Of a stretch of DNA of 64,000 nucleotides, positions 52,476-60,930 are shown piece by piece. The position numbers were made by a program, and so were the translations under genes. Origin of the DNA: Myroides oncorhynchi (lineage in GTDB: Bacteria > Bacteroidota > Bacteroidia > Flavobacteriales > Flavobacteriaceae); assembly GCF_020905415.1 (NCBI RefSeq), contig NZ_JAJJMP010000001.1, positions 1,251,501 to 1,315,500 on the forward strand, in the 5' to 3' direction. The notes beneath the pieces are model-generated. The model did no database searches and was not told the origin of the DNA. It was given only the letters and a program-made list of their open reading frames with translations. Positions within the stretch are counted from its first letter, which is position 1. Every line of letters starts with the position of its first letter.

Positions 52476-52763
52476 ATGATGACGTTTTTTGATAATTTCT
52501 TTGTGAAGCTTGTTGCTAGAATTATACTTCTAACGATTCCTTATCTATTAGCAGTTCAAGTTTATAATCAACAAGATCAGTGGGAAGCATCGATGTTAGC
52601 CGTTTTTACTCTATTTGGGATGGCTATAGGGGCTATTCTATATCTATTGCTATTTAGACCAGATAGTGATGATAAACATGGTTCAATATTATATGTTATA
52701 GGGATTATTTATATTGTAGCCTTGATGGGACGATATGCCCAATTAGCCGAGTTTATAAAGTAA
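52476..52763 (+). CDS. small membrane protein of unknown function
   Basis: A 95-residue protein with three predicted hydrophobic helices (about residues 8-26, 39-61, 70-87) and short polar loops containing DQWE and PDSDDKHG. No family was recognised. It stands alone between a lipoprotein gene and recA, with its own promoter box and a terminator. The reading frame is plausible by its clean membrane pattern and codon use. Confidence 0.6.
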   Translation: MMTFFDNFFVKLVARIILLTIPYLLAVQVYNQQDQWEASMLAVFTLFGMAIGAILYLLLFRPDSDDKHGSILYVIGIIYIVALMGRYAQLAEFIK

Positions 52764-52774
52764 TATATAAAAAA

Positions 52775-52802
52775 CCCCCTAACAACTTTCGTTATTAGAG
52801 GG
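52775..52802. terminator. terminator between the membrane protein gene and recA
   Basis: CCCCCTAACAAC and GTTATTAGAGGG form a stem with two mismatches. An A run precedes the stem, so it best fits termination of recA on the minus strand. Confidence 0.55.
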
Positions 52803-52824
52803 CTACGTATAAGGATAGAATATA

Positions 52825-53829
52825 TTATGCTTCTTTAGATTTAATGACTTCCTTGATAAGTTGTTCAAGTTCTTCCATTAACTCAGGGTTGTCTTTGATT
52901 ACTGATTTAACAGCATCACGTCCTTGCCCTAATTTAGTATCACCGTAGCTAAACCAAGAACCGCTTTTCTTTACGATTTCATAGTCAACAGCCATATCTA
53001 ATACTTCACCTACTTTAGATATACCTTCACCATACATAATGTCAAACTCTGCAGTACGGAAAGGTGGAGCTACTTTATTCTTAACGATCTTCACTTTCGT
53101 TCTGTTACCGATTACGTTCTCACCATCTTTGATTTGAGTTGATCTACGGATATCTAAACGAACAGAAGCATAGAACTTCAATGCGTTACCACCAGTAGTC
53201 GTCTCAGGGTTACCAAACATAACACCAATCTTATCACGAAGTTGGTTAATGAAGAATACAGTACAGTTTGTTTTACTAATTGTAGAAGTAAGTTTTCTCA
53301 ATGCTTGAGACATTAAACGAGCGTGAAGTCCCATTTTAGAGTCACCCATTTCCCCTTCGATCTCACTCTTAGGAGTCAAGGCAGCAACAGAATCGACTAC
53401 AACTAAGTCGATAGCACCTGAACGGATTAAGTTCTCAGCAATCTCTAAAGCTTGCTCACCATTGTCTGGTTGAGATATAATTAAATTGTCAATATCTACG
53501 CCTAATTTTTGTGCATAAAAACGGTCAAACGCGTGCTCCGCATCAATGAAGGCAGCAATACCACCTGCTTTTTGAGCTTCTGCAATAGCGTGTAACGTTA
53601 AAGTCGTTTTACCAGATGATTCAGGACCATAGATCTCTATGATTCTTCCTCTAGGAAACCCTCCTACACCTAACGCAAGGTCAATACCAAGAGAACCAGA
53701 AGAGATAACCTCTACTTCTTCTACTGCTGTATCACCTAACTTCATCACAGTTCCTTTACCATAAGTTTTGTCTAACTTATCAAGTGTAAGTTGTAACGCT
53801 TTTAATTTTGCTTCTTTATCTGCACTCAT
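52825..53829 (-). CDS. recA: recombinase RecA
   Basis: A 334-residue recombinase and SOS coprotease. Walker A is GPESSGKTT (residues about 69-77), Walker B is [11 protein letters not shown], and loop L2 lies around [27 protein letters not shown]. The C-terminus is short and acidic. Length is slightly below E. coli (353), usual for the phylum. A weaker promoter box (TACTTTTA) lies at 53858-53865 on the minus strand. No LexA box was identified by eye. Confidence 0.98.
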   Translation of the reverse strand: MSADKEAKLKALQLTLDKLDKTYGKGTVMKLGDTAVEEVEVISSGSLGIDLALGVGGFPRGRIIEIYGPESSGKTTLTLHAIAEAQKAGGIAAFIDAEHAFDRFYAQKLGVDIDNLIISQPDNGEQALEIAENLIRSGAIDLVVVDSVAALTPKSEIEGEMGDSKMGLHARLMSQALRKLTSTISKTNCTVFFINQLRDKIGVMFGNPETTTGGNALKFYASVRLDIRRSTQIKDGENVIGNRTKVKIVKNKVAPPFRTAEFDIMYGEGISKVGEVLDMAVDYEIVKKSGSWFSYGDTKLGQGRDAVKSVIKDNPELMEELEQLIKEVIKSKEA

Positions 53830-54073
53830 TTTTTTAAAAATTAGATTCTTACTGATGTAAAAGTAATATAAAATAATTACAGTCCAAGAGTGTTAAGGTA
53901 TTATGCTATGAATTATAGCAGGCGGAGTAGTCTCCTTTGCTATGATATAATTTATAGCAATACTGTTGGTTGATAGGTTTGTTTAATAACATTGAAGTAA
54001 GGTAAATTATTTAGGCTGAGTTTATTGTGTGTTTTCTATCTTATATCGACCTTTGTAGTTAAATAAGACAATA

Positions 54074-54652
54074 ATGAAATTAGCAATATTAGCATATGGT
54101 AATAAGAAGCTTACCGTTGACTGTGAGCCTATAGAGAAGAATACAGCAGAGTTAGGTGCTCTTATAGATAGTATGTGGGAGACAATGGAAGGAGCTTATG
54201 GATGTGGGTTAGCAGCTCCGCAAATAGGAGAGGTAAAACAATTATTCGTAGTGGATAGTATAGTGATGTATGAAAATGCTGAGGATGATGAACGTGAAGC
54301 TAACTTTGTTGAGGGGGATATGGGAATGCGTGAGACGTTTATTAACGCGCGTATCATCGGTAAGTCTGATGAGACTTGGGATGAATTAGAAGGATGTTTG
54401 AGTATTCCTGATATCTTTAAACGTGTGACTCGCCCATGGTCTATTACTATAGAGTATTTAGATCGTGATTTTAATCCGCATACAAAGACATTTTACGGAA
54501 CGTCAGCACGTATTATTCAGCATGAGTATGATCATACAAGAGGTGTGTTATTTACAGACCGTCTAAGCACTTTCACAAAGAAACTTATAGCTGCAAAGTT
54601 AAATAAGATTATGAAAGGCAAGGTCTTTACAGATTATAAAATGAAACCATAA
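54074..54652 (+). CDS. def: peptide deformylase
   Basis: A 192-residue metalloprotease removing the formyl group from nascent proteins. The three motifs are readable: GCGLAAPQIG (motif 1), EGCLSIPDIF (motif 2, metal Cys), and QHEYDHTRGVLF (motif 3, HExxH). An insertion between motifs 1 and 2 (MYENAEDDEREANFVEGDMG) lengthens the loop, as in many Bacteroidota. A near-consensus promoter box (GACCTTTG) lies at 54048-54055. Confidence 0.95.
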   Translation: MKLAILAYGNKKLTVDCEPIEKNTAELGALIDSMWETMEGAYGCGLAAPQIGEVKQLFVVDSIVMYENAEDDEREANFVEGDMGMRETFINARIIGKSDETWDELEGCLSIPDIFKRVTRPWSITIEYLDRDFNPHTKTFYGTSARIIQHEYDHTRGVLFTDRLSTFTKKLIAAKLNKIMKGKVFTDYKMKP

Positions 54653-54919
54653 TGATGGAATAAAGAAGATCCTTATAATGTGTTTAATTGTAGGGATTTT
54701 TTGGTTTTAGATGGATGAAGTTAATTGCTATTTAATATAGTTGTATTATTCTTTTGGGATCTTGTAATACTTTGTAAGAATATTTTGGAAAACCTCTTGT
54801 CATTATTTAACTAAAAAACGAATTGTAGTGAGAAAGTCTATTTGTAATTAATTGTATTTCTGCTTGTTGTTCGTGGAGTTAAATTATTCTTAAAATGAAA
54901 TTTTCACACTCTAGTGATA
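54653..54919. other. noncoding stretch
   Basis: AT-rich and without a gene. A weak hairpin plus T run lies just after def (about 54665-54702). Nothing else recognised. Confidence 0.35.
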
Positions 54920-54927
54920 TACATTTG
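54920..54927 (+). promoter_or_regulatory. -7 promoter box of the lipoprotein pair
   Basis: TACATTTG fits TAnnTTTG, 29 nt before the ATG at 54957. Confidence 0.6.
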
Positions 54928-54956
54928 GTCTATCAAAATTAAAGATTTATATCGCT

Positions 54957-55382
54957 ATGAAATTAACAAAAATGACTTTAGCTATTGCATTAGTAGCTAT
55001 TACTTTCGCTTCTTGTAAACAACAAACTGAAGCTCCTGTATCTGAAGAAACAACAACTACTGAAGTAGTAGAAGAGACTACAGCACCTGAAGCTGTGGAC
55101 ACTACAATATTAGTTGCTTCTTGGACTCAACCAAATCCTATTAATGATAAAGAAGTACAAGGATTCGAATTAAAAGAAGACGGAACAGCTACTTCTATTA
55201 ATATGGCTACACTTAAAACAAATAAGTGGTGGGTAGAAGGAGATAAATTGTTCTTAGAACAAGAGAGCATTGGTAATGGTACATCTAGTGTAGATACTGT
55301 GTCATACCAATTTGAGGTAGTTGATGGTAAAACATTAAACCTAGTGAATGGTGAGTCAAAAGATTCATTCACTAAAAAATAG
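54957..55382 (+). CDS. lipocalin-like small lipoprotein, first of a tandem pair
   Basis: A 141-residue protein with a lipoprotein signal (MKLTKMTLAIALVAITFASC, cysteine 20) and a Thr/Glu-rich linker of about 30 residues. A small beta domain follows: ASWTQPNPINDKEVQGFELK, then EDGTATSINMATLKTNKWWV and SYQFEVVDGKTLNLVNG. The pattern of a single tryptophan-led strand followed by EDGTATS and KWWVEGD resembles the lipocalin-like DUF4923/5004-type families; the exact family is uncertain. Function unknown, envelope-located. The next gene is a paralogue 25 nt downstream. Confidence 0.72.
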   Translation: MKLTKMTLAIALVAITFASCKQQTEAPVSEETTTTEVVEETTAPEAVDTTILVASWTQPNPINDKEVQGFELKEDGTATSINMATLKTNKWWVEGDKLFLEQESIGNGTSSVDTVSYQFEVVDGKTLNLVNGESKDSFTKK

Positions 55383-55407
55383 TCTAATTTAGATTTTTTA
55401 AGTACAA

Positions 55408-55812
55408 ATGAAACAAACAGTTCTTGCTTTAGCTTTTGTAGCTATCGCTATCGCTTCTTGTAAAAATCAAACTGAAGCTCCTGTTGTGGAAGAAAATACT
55501 GTAATAGCAACAGAGCAGACTACTCCAGTGGTTGACAATATTTCTAAGCTTGTTGGTACATGGAGATTACCAGAAGGCAATAAAAATTATGTTCTACCTG
55601 ATTTTCAACTAAAGGAAGACGGTACTGTGGTTAATGTTGATGATAAAGTCACTATGTCATTTAAAAAATGGAAAGTAGTAGACAATACATTAGTTTTGGA
55701 AGGTGATGGAGCCGTATCAACAGAGATAGGCGTGTTTCCTTTTTACGCAATAGAGGATCATGTATTAACGTTAGATGTAGAGGGCGTAGTTGAAGAGTAT
55801 ATTAAGCAATAA
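55408..55812 (+). CDS. lipocalin-like small lipoprotein, second of a tandem pair
   Basis: A 134-residue paralogue of the preceding gene. The signal and linker are close (LAFVAIAIASCKNQTEAPVV against AITFASCKQQTEAPVS), and the domain keeps GTWRLPEGNKNYVLPDFQLK and EDGTVVNVDDK with KKWKVVDNTLVLEGDG. The pair most likely arose by tandem duplication and is transcribed as one unit, ending at a hairpin at 55833. The core domains have diverged clearly more than the signal peptides, so function may differ. Confidence 0.72.
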   Translation: MKQTVLALAFVAIAIASCKNQTEAPVVEENTVIATEQTTPVVDNISKLVGTWRLPEGNKNYVLPDFQLKEDGTVVNVDDKVTMSFKKWKVVDNTLVLEGDGAVSTEIGVFPFYAIEDHVLTLDVEGVVEEYIKQ

Positions 55813-55832
55813 TACTACAGTAATACACATAT

Positions 55833-55859
55833 AAAAGCTACCTGATAAGGGTAGCTTTT
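55833..55859 (+). terminator. terminator after the lipoprotein pair
   Basis: AAAAGCTACC pairs with GGTAGCTTTT, followed by G and TT. Confidence 0.7.
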
Positions 55860-55917
55860 GTTATTTATAGTCTATTTGACATAGCAAGTAGTTCACTTGA
55901 CTCTATATTCAAAATAT

Positions 55918-56241
55918 TTATTTAATAAAAGTAAATGTTTTATCAGCCCACTCTCCTATAACTGGTAATGGTTGTTGTTTTTCATTTGCTGCATTAATAA
56001 TACCAATAATCCAGAATAACATAATAGCGTATCCAATGTATGCTAAGAAATATAATGAAGGTATAATAGAAATAACAATGACAAGTGCAACATTTAGGAC
56101 GATAGAGATCAGCATTATTCCTAATGATTGTCTTAAGTGATATTTTAATAAGTCATCTGCTTTTTCCTTTCCTATAAAATAGGCTACTAACCATCCGATT
56201 ATCGTGATGTATGATACGATTGATAAAGTTTTGTTATCCAT
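55918..56241 (-). CDS. DUF4870/Tic20-like small membrane protein
   Basis: A 107-residue integral membrane protein with three predicted helices (about residues 7-22, 36-58 and 60-82). The sequence SIVSYITIIGWLVAYFIGKE, then LLKYHLRQSLGIMLISIVLN, matches the DUF4870 (Tic20-like) group. The start at 56241 (MDNKTLSIVSYI) is preferred over 56265. Function unknown. Confidence 0.78.
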   Translation of the reverse strand: MDNKTLSIVSYITIIGWLVAYFIGKEKADDLLKYHLRQSLGIMLISIVLNVALVIVISIIPSLYFLAYIGYAIMLFWIIGIINAANEKQQPLPVIGEWADKTFTFIK

Positions 56242-56413
56242 TTTTTTAAGTTTTATTTTAATCAAATATCTGTATAAATATTTGATTTATTATTGTTTAT
56301 GGTCTGAAAATTTATTAAAATGGCTATTTATAGGGATATATGGGAGGTTAGAAAAAGAATCAGTTAAGTTCAATGATAAACTTGAATAATATTCTTTTTA
56401 AATATTATTCAAG

Positions 56414-56438
56414 TAGTATTTGGCTAATGCATAATCTG
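56414..56438. repeat. MITE-like repeat, copy C (right-end fragment)
   Basis: TAGTATTTGGCTAATGCATA, then ATCTG, matches the right end of copy A (21921-21945) with two differences in 25 bases. The rest of the element is not recognisable here. Confidence 0.5.
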
Positions 56439-56543
56439 AAGTAAAATAGAAGTTGAGGTTCTAAAAAAGAGATTGAATGTTTTGATAGTTAGTTATTTAT
56501 GTAAATTTTATTCTATTAAAACCTCTATTGTAGTTCAAAATAT

Positions 56544-56551
56544 TATCTTTG
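56544..56551 (+). promoter_or_regulatory. -7 promoter box of the trhO operon
   Basis: TATCTTTG fits TAnnTTTG, 62 nt before the ATG at 56614. It rules against a start at 56473, which would place the promoter inside the gene. Confidence 0.65.
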
Positions 56552-56613
56552 CAGCGAAATTCTTCCATTTAGGGTTTCAAACATATAATAATCTACACTT
56601 AAAAGTTTATAGC

Positions 56614-57972
56614 ATGCAACTGTATAACACATTAAGCGCAGAAGAGAGAGCAGATCTTATCGAGCAAGCGGGAGAGAACCGTTTGACTTTGTCTTTCTAT
56701 GCGTACGCCAAAATAGAAAACCCACAACAATTTAGAGACGAGTTATTCCTAGCATGGGATGCATTAGACGCTTTAGGACGTACTTATGTAGCACATGAAG
56801 GTATTAATGCACAAATGTCTGTACCTGCATCACAATTTGATGCATTTAGAGATACGCTAGAGCAATATGACTTTATGAAAGGTATTCGTCTGAATGTTGC
56901 CGTTGAACAAGATGATTTGTCTTTCTTAAAACTAACAGTTAAAGTTAGAAATAAGATTGTAGCAGATGGTCTGAATGACGACACATTCGATGTTACAAAT
57001 AAGGGAATTCACTTAAAGGCAAAAGAATTTAATTCATTATTAGAAGATCCAAACACTGTAGTAGTTGATTTCCGTAATCACTATGAGAGTGAAGTGGGAC
57101 ATTTCGTAGGTGCGATCACACCAGATGTGGATACTTTCAGAGAATCATTACCTATCATTAAAGACCAACTAGAGAACATTAAGGAAGAGAAGAACTTACT
57201 GATGTACTGTACAGGTGGTATCCGCTGTGAGAAGGCATCAGCTTACTTTAGACATCACGGGTTTAAGAATGTGTACCAACTAGAAGGAGGTATCATTGAA
57301 TACACACGTCAGGTAAAAGCAGAAGGACTGGAAAGTAAATTCATCGGTAAGAACTTCGTGTTTGACCACCGTCTAGGAGAGCGTATTACAGATGATATTA
57401 TCTCTAATTGCCACCAATGTGGTAAGCCATGTGATACACATGTGAACTGTGCGAATGAAGCATGTCATCTATTGTTTATTCAATGTGATGAGTGTGCTGA
57501 GAAAATGCACGGATGCTGTTCAGACCCATGTTTAGATATTATTCAATTACCAGAAGACGAACAAAAGCGCTTGCGTCAAGGTGTTCAGAAGGGTAATCTT
57601 ATCTTTAAAAAAGGTCGTTCAGAGAATCTTGAGTTCCAAAAGGAACGCAATATATTCGATGAGATTAAAGCGGTTAAAGTTAGCGCAGTAACACAGATTC
57701 GCAAGAAACAAGTGGAACGCAAAGTACTTATTGGTTCAGCACAACACTACTTTACTAAAGCTAGTGTAGCACAGTTTATTGTAGACAAGGAGTTAAATAT
57801 AGGGGATAAAATCGCTATCGTAGGGCCTACGACAGGAGATGAACGTCTAACTATAGAGAAGATGATGGTGAATGGTGTGGAAGTTAGCACAGCTAATAAT
57901 GGAGATAAAATGACTATGGAAGTAGAATTCCGTATTCGTAAGAATGACCAATTGTTTAAAATAACAGAATAG
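56614..57972 (+). CDS. trhO: tRNA uridine hydroxylase TrhO (YceA-like) with extra C-terminal TrhP-type domain
   Basis: A 452-residue rhodanese-like enzyme that, with oxygen, makes 5-hydroxyuridine at tRNA position 34. The N-terminal acylphosphatase-like part carries YVAHEGINAQMSVPASQFD. The rhodanese domain has VDFRNHYESEVGHFVGAI and the catalytic loop MYCTGGIRCEKASAYFRHHG (Cys199 and Cys205). Cys-rich HQCGKPCDTHVNCANEACHL and DECAEKMHGCCSDPC follow. The last 80 residues (VLIGSAQHYFTKASVAQFIV to RIRKNDQLFKITE) match the C-terminus of the neighbouring U32 protein and are not part of E. coli TrhO (350). First of trhO-trhP-fdx. Confidence 0.93.
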   Translation: MQLYNTLSAEERADLIEQAGENRLTLSFYAYAKIENPQQFRDELFLAWDALDALGRTYVAHEGINAQMSVPASQFDAFRDTLEQYDFMKGIRLNVAVEQDDLSFLKLTVKVRNKIVADGLNDDTFDVTNKGIHLKAKEFNSLLEDPNTVVVDFRNHYESEVGHFVGAITPDVDTFRESLPIIKDQLENIKEEKNLLMYCTGGIRCEKASAYFRHHGFKNVYQLEGGIIEYTRQVKAEGLESKFIGKNFVFDHRLGERITDDIISNCHQCGKPCDTHVNCANEACHLLFIQCDECAEKMHGCCSDPCLDIIQLPEDEQKRLRQGVQKGNLIFKKGRSENLEFQKERNIFDEIKAVKVSAVTQIRKKQVERKVLIGSAQHYFTKASVAQFIVDKELNIGDKIAIVGPTTGDERLTIEKMMVNGVEVSTANNGDKMTMEVEFRIRKNDQLFKITE

Positions 57973-57981
57973 ATAAAGAAT

Positions 57982-59223
57982 ATGACAGTTTCAGGAAGAG
58001 TAGAGCTTATGGCTCCTGCAGGTAACTTCGAGTCTTTACAGGCAGCATTAGATAACGGTGCAGACTCAGTATATTTCGGAGTAGACCAATTAAATATGCG
58101 CGCACGTTCAACAGTGAACTTCTCTATAGATGACTTAGAGGAAATTGCTAGACGATGTAAAGAGAAGAATGTACGTACTTATTTGACGTTAAACACTATC
58201 ATTTATGACCACGATTTATCAGTGGTAAAGACATTGTTAAACAAAGCAAAAGAAGCAGGGCTTACTGCAGTTATTGCATCTGATCAGGCAGTTATTGCTT
58301 CGGCAAGAGCTATTGGATTAGAAGTGCATATCTCTACTCAACTTAATGTGACGAACATTGAAACTGTTAAGTTTTATAGCTTATTCGCTGATACGATCGT
58401 GCTTTCTCGTGAGCTAAGCTTACGCCAAGTGAAAATGATCACTGAAGGTATCGAACGCGAACAAGTAAAAGGACCATCAGGTAATCTTATCGAGATAGAA
58501 ATATTCGGTCACGGCGCATTGTGTATGGCTGTATCAGGTAAATGTTATCTAAGTCTACATTCTCATAACTCTTCTGCTAACAGAGGAGCGTGTAAGCAAA
58601 ACTGCCGTAAGAAATATACGGTTATCGATCAAGAAACAGGTTTTGAGATAGAGATAGATAACGAGTATATGATGTCTCCTAAGGATTTGTGTACGTTAGA
58701 CTTTTTAGATCAAGTGATTGAGGCAGGCACTAAAGTATTAAAGATCGAAGGTAGAGGTAGAGCCCCTGAGTATGTAGCTACTGTGATTCGCACTTACCGT
58801 GAAGCTATAGATGCTGTAGCAGATGGAACCTATTCTCAAGAAAAAGTAGTTGAGTGGATGAAAGCACTAGAGACGGTATATAATCGCGGTTTCTGGAGCG
58901 GATATTACTTAGGACAGAAACTTGGTGAGTGGAGTGATAATCCCGGAAGTAATGCTACTCAAAAGAAAGTATATGTAGGTAAAGCTGCTCATTATTTCCA
59001 AAAAGCGTCTATCGGAGAGTTTAAAATTGAAGCTTATGATATTAAGGTTGGGGATAGAATTCTTATCACTGGACCAAGTACTGGTGCCCAAGAGTTAGTA
59101 GTGGAAGAGCTATTTGCAAACGAGCAAAAAGTCGAGAAAGCAACTAAAGGGGATGACTGCACTATTAAACTTCCATTTAGAGTTCGCCTATCAGATAAAC
59201 TATATAAAATAGTGGAAGCATAA
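57982..59223 (+). CDS. trhP: U32-family tRNA hydroxylation protein TrhP
   Basis: A 413-residue U32 peptidase-fold protein, most likely TrhP (YegQ-like), which makes tRNA 5-hydroxyuridine by the oxygen-independent, prephenate-dependent route. Marks are ELMAPAGNFESLQAALDNGA and SVYFGVDQLNMRAR at the start. The U32 signature and cysteines appear in FGHGALCMAVSGKCYLSLHS, NRGACKQNCRKKYTV and MSPKDLCTLDFL. A C-terminal barrel of about 80 residues (VYVGKAAHYFQKASIGEFKI) is shared with the upstream TrhO. It lies 9 nt after trhO and overlaps the ferredoxin gene by one base. Confidence 0.92.
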   Translation: MTVSGRVELMAPAGNFESLQAALDNGADSVYFGVDQLNMRARSTVNFSIDDLEEIARRCKEKNVRTYLTLNTIIYDHDLSVVKTLLNKAKEAGLTAVIASDQAVIASARAIGLEVHISTQLNVTNIETVKFYSLFADTIVLSRELSLRQVKMITEGIEREQVKGPSGNLIEIEIFGHGALCMAVSGKCYLSLHSHNSSANRGACKQNCRKKYTVIDQETGFEIEIDNEYMMSPKDLCTLDFLDQVIEAGTKVLKIEGRGRAPEYVATVIRTYREAIDAVADGTYSQEKVVEWMKALETVYNRGFWSGYYLGQKLGEWSDNPGSNATQKKVYVGKAAHYFQKASIGEFKIEAYDIKVGDRILITGPSTGAQELVVEELFANEQKVEKATKGDDCTIKLPFRVRLSDKLYKIVEA

Positions 59224-59453
59224 TGGTTATAGTTACTTTACAGCGAGATAAGTGTATCGGGTGTAATTATTGTGTTGAGGTAGCTCCTCTGCAGTTCCAA
59301 ATGTCTAAGAAGGATGGAAAGACAGTTTTATTAAAATCTGTCAATAACAAGGGGTTTCACACGCTGAAATCATCAGATTATACTATCTTAGACAGCTGTG
59401 AGCAGGCAGAAAAAGTGTGTCCTGTACACATCATCACTGTAAAAGATGTATAA
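59223..59453 (+). CDS. small [4Fe-4S] ferredoxin
   Basis: A 76-residue electron carrier. Cys11, Cys14 and Cys17 (DKCIGCNYCVEVAP) and Cys66 in EKVCPVHI can hold one cluster; the residue at the next usual position is not Cys, so the protein is a single-cluster type. It starts in TAATG overlapping the trhP stop. Translational coupling to trhP, an Fe-S protein, suggests an electron-supply role in tRNA hydroxylation; this is inference. Confidence 0.88.
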   Translation: MVIVTLQRDKCIGCNYCVEVAPLQFQMSKKDGKTVLLKSVNNKGFHTLKSSDYTILDSCEQAEKVCPVHIITVKDV

Positions 59454-59454
59454 C

Positions 59455-59811
59455 ATGAGAAAGATATATTATTTAAGTACTTGTAGTACATGTAAGCGTA
59501 TTCTAGGTGAAATGCCAGAACTCGATACATTTGAATTACAAGAAATCAAGAAGAATCCAGTAACCGATGCTCAGTTGGAAGAGATGTACGCGGTAGTAGG
59601 TAGTTATGAAAAACTATTTAATAAACGTGCTCAACTCTATAAAAGCGAAGGGCTAAAGGATAAGAATCTTCAAGAAGAGGACTATAGAAAGCTTATTCTA
59701 GAGCAGTACACTTTTCTAAACCGCCCAGTAATGTTTGTCGATGGTAATATTTATGTTGGGAATAGTAAGAAAGTAGTAGAAGCTGCTATGGAACAAGTAA
59801 AGAATAAATAA
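59455..59811 (+). CDS. ArsC/Spx-like thioredoxin-fold protein
   Basis: A 118-residue protein of the arsenate reductase (ArsC/YffB) family. The CxxC motif is in YYLSTCSTCKRIL near residue 10, with FLNRPVMFVDGNIYVGN near the C-terminus including the cis-Pro. It may not act on arsenate: members of the family serve as general thiol reductases. The start at 59455 lies 1 nt after the ferredoxin stop; an ATG at 59446 overlaps that gene. Last of the trhO-trhP-fdx operon, ending at a hairpin. Confidence 0.85.
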   Translation: MRKIYYLSTCSTCKRILGEMPELDTFELQEIKKNPVTDAQLEEMYAVVGSYEKLFNKRAQLYKSEGLKDKNLQEEDYRKLILEQYTFLNRPVMFVDGNIYVGNSKKVVEAAMEQVKNK

Positions 59812-59818
59812 ATAGAGA

Positions 59819-59847
59819 AGAGTCAGTATACCGCTGACTCTTTTTTT
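59819..59847 (+). terminator. terminator of the trhO operon
   Basis: AGAGTCAG (59819-59826) pairs with CTGACTCT (59834-59841), followed by seven T. Confidence 0.85.
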
Positions 59848-59981
59848 GTTTCAGTTTGACATTAGTTATTGTCATTAATAGCTGATACTGACGTTTCAGA
59901 AGGCTTTTTTACCGTTTAGAGTAAGTTTATGTGAGTAGTGGGATTAAAATAACGACTTTAGATCTTCTAAAGCGATGTTTT

Positions 59982-60509
59982 ATGAGAGAGGTAGTTTTAT
60001 ATATTTCGTGTAGTTTAGATGGATACATTGCTAAGCCAGGAGATGATTTGAGTTTCTTAGATGCAGTGCAGATAGAAGGAGAGGATTATGGGTATACCAC
60101 ATTTACAGATAGTATAGATACTGTATTAATAGGTCGACGCACTTATGACTGGGTAGTTAAGCAAGGACAGGGATTTCATCATGCGGATACGGAAACGTAT
60201 GTGATGACGCGACAGGATTTGCCTAGTGAAGGAAATGTAATATTCTATAATGGTGATTTAAAAGAATTAGTAGCTAATCTTAAAGCCAAGGAAGGGAAAG
60301 ATATATTCTGTGACGGGGGAGCACAATTAGCAAATCAATTATTAACAGATAAGCTGATAGATAAGATCATTTTATCTGTTATACCTGTGATGTTAGGAGC
60401 TGGGATACGATTATTTGAGGAGGGTTCTCCTGAGCAAAGATTAGTGTTATTAGATTCTAGTGCTTTTGAATCAGGATTAGTACAGCTTACTTATAAAGTA
60501 GAAAAATAA
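59982..60509 (+). CDS. dihydrofolate reductase/RibD-like protein
   Basis: A 175-residue protein with the RibD C-terminal/DHFR fold. YISCSLDGYIAKPGDDLSFL, IDTVLIGRRTYDWVV and FCDGGAQLANQLLTDKLIDK match the DHFR-family group (YyaP-like) often annotated as deaminase/reductase. The start at 59982 (MREVVLYISCSLDGYIA) is preferred over 59931. Substrate unknown. Single gene followed by a noncoding stretch ending at the terminator at 60707. Confidence 0.85.
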   Translation: MREVVLYISCSLDGYIAKPGDDLSFLDAVQIEGEDYGYTTFTDSIDTVLIGRRTYDWVVKQGQGFHHADTETYVMTRQDLPSEGNVIFYNGDLKELVANLKAKEGKDIFCDGGAQLANQLLTDKLIDKIILSVIPVMLGAGIRLFEEGSPEQRLVLLDSSAFESGLVQLTYKVEK

Positions 60510-60546
60510 TACAGGTTAATATAGATACTTGTTTTGACATATAATT

Positions 60547-60707
60547 GAACCAATACTTCGCCGGTTCTATAAAAGTAAACGAATGACTTTAGGTAGCCTT
60601 AAAGTTTAAGTTTTGTGTAAGTAAACTAAGTTGATTTTCAAGAATCAAATAATTAGGTTTTTATTTAATGTTTTGAGCTAAGGCACATTGTGTCTTAGCT
60701 TTTTTTT
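60547..60707 (+). ncRNA. candidate small RNA or 3-prime UTR ending in a strong terminator
   Basis: Three hairpins in a row: GAACC/GGTTC (60547-60551, 60563-60567), CTTTAGG/CCTTAAAG (about 60589-60606), TTGATT/AATCAA (about 60632-60650). A strong terminator follows: AGCTAAG (60676-60682) with CTTAGCT (60694-60700) and eight T. It may be the 3-prime end of the preceding gene or a separate RNA. No ORF inside. Confidence 0.4.
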
Positions 60708-60930
60708 AATAACTAAGTAGCTTAAAAACAAAATGTTATGTGATTTGTTTCTTTTTTTTTTGAATTCGAGTGTGACCAAATGTGATGTTTGTTGTCTTAA
60801 TATTGAAAACGAAAGGGAAGAATTGCTATAATTCCTTTATAAAAAGAAAAGAAAGAAAAAGTTTTAAGTGTTTGGGAATTAAATTAAAACATAAGGTTTA
60901 GGTTAGGTTGTTTGTTTTAAGAAAGGAATT
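60708..60930. other. noncoding stretch
   Basis: AT-rich bases between the two candidate RNAs. No ORF. Nothing further recognised. Confidence 0.4.

Noticed and set aside
56473..56613. N-terminal extension of trhO
   Set aside because: The promoter box at 56544 lies inside it, and TrhO homology begins at 56614.
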